This document shows positions 63,789 to 64,000 of a stretch of 64,000 bases of DNA, piece after piece. The stretch lies in contig NZ_CAJHOA010000001.1 in assembly GCF_905120345.1 (NCBI RefSeq), positions 558,001-622,000 of the forward strand, read 5' to 3'. The translations under genes were made by a program, and so were the position numbers. The DNA is from Denitrificimonas caeni (GTDB lineage: Bacteria > Pseudomonadota > Gammaproteobacteria > Pseudomonadales > Pseudomonadaceae). The notes beneath the pieces are model-generated. The model had not been told where the DNA came from. It did not search any database and was given only the letters and a program-made list of their open reading frames with translations. Within the stretch, counting starts at the first letter, position 1. The number at the start of each line of letters is the position of its first letter.

Positions 63789-64000
63789 ATGTCCATTACT
63801 TATCGTTATCAACGTGTCATGACCGAATGGCGTGCTCTACTTAAACTTGCCGTGCCGATTATTATTGGTCAGCTGGCCAATACCGCTATGGGTTTTGTCG
63901 ATACCGTCATGGCGGGTCGCGTCAGCCCGAACGATCTGGCTGCGGTAGCGCTGGGCAACTCGGTATGGGTGCCGATTTTCTTGTTAATGAGTGGAATCTT
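63789..64000 (+). CDS. MATE-family multidrug exporter, partial (NorM/PmpM-like)
   Basis: The first 70 codons of a gene cut by the right edge. The peptide has EWRALLKLAVPIIIGQLANT and GFVDTVMAGRVSPNDLAAVA followed by GNSVWVPIFLLMSG, the first two helices of MATE transporters, which export drugs by sodium or proton exchange. An AGG lies 9 bases before the ATG. The 204-base gap to pdxB shows no certain promoter. Confidence 0.9.
   Translation, partial: MSITYRYQRVMTEWRALLKLAVPIIIGQLANTAMGFVDTVMAGRVSPNDLAAVALGNSVWVPIFLLMSGI

Overview
The window is a gene-dense, entirely chromosomal-looking segment of a gammaproteobacterium in the Pseudomonadaceae. The diagnostic content is Pseudomonas-type: an OprF porin preceded by sigX, cmpX, crfX, a CorA/ZntB-type protein and rraA; the H-NS-like silencer MvaT next to purU and sbcB; a cytochrome c-type cis/trans fatty acid isomerase; and the long rpoS-nlpD-pcm-surE-truD-ispF ... 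eno-kdsA-pyrG-tilS-accA-dnaE run. Base composition is clearly lower in GC than in classical Pseudomonas, with many AT-ending codons and AT-rich gaps. This points to a low-GC relative (the Thiopseudomonas/Denitrificimonas/P. caeni type of lineage), which is an inference and not a species call. No insertion sequence, phage gene, CRISPR array, rRNA or tRNA was recognised.

Layout. 1-3516: a cut-off DUF1653 gene and the fadBA beta-oxidation operon, both on the minus strand. 4188-8798: a single-domain universal stress protein, the ABC-F ATPase uup and the lytic transglycosylase slt. 8874-17352: cti diverging from metH, then cysI with its DUF934 partner. 17589-21982: the minus-strand envelope-stress block rraA-cmaX-crfX-cmpX-sigX-oprF, closed by a terminator. 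22123-41498: the minus-strand housekeeping block from dnaE to rpoS (replication, fatty acid synthesis, tRNA modification, CTP, KDO, glycolysis, division, isoprenoids, formaldehyde detoxification, damaged-protein repair, stationary-phase sigma factor). 41557-47534: purC, bamC, dapA, gcvR, bcp, a TusA-like protein and a BepA-like protease. 47584-52648: a HerA-like ATPase, a small unknown protein, purU, mvaT and sbcB. 52914-59744: a tightly overlapping six-gene membrane/AAA+ operon (RDD, SpoIIM-like, DUF4129, DUF4350, MoxR, DUF58). 59939-64000: a tandem universal stress protein, pykA, pdxB and the start of a MATE exporter.

Compared from memory with P. aeruginosa PAO1, each block keeps its internal order but the blocks come from widely separated places, so the window is a patchwork of conserved modules. 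Several accessory genes that sit at these sites in PAO1 are missing: tse1-tsi1 between cti and metH, rsmZ beside rpoS, and the LysR regulator beside adhC. At least one core gene, purC, looks replaced by a different family form.

The least understood system is the MoxR/DUF58/DUF4129/DUF4350/SpoIIM/RDD operon. All five internal junctions overlap, and its architecture suggests a MoxR chaperone acting on a membrane complex of unknown substrate. Other points worth attention are the structured AT-rich leader of mvaT, genes that begin immediately downstream of terminator-like hairpins, and an unlisted 58-residue gene at 30158-30334.
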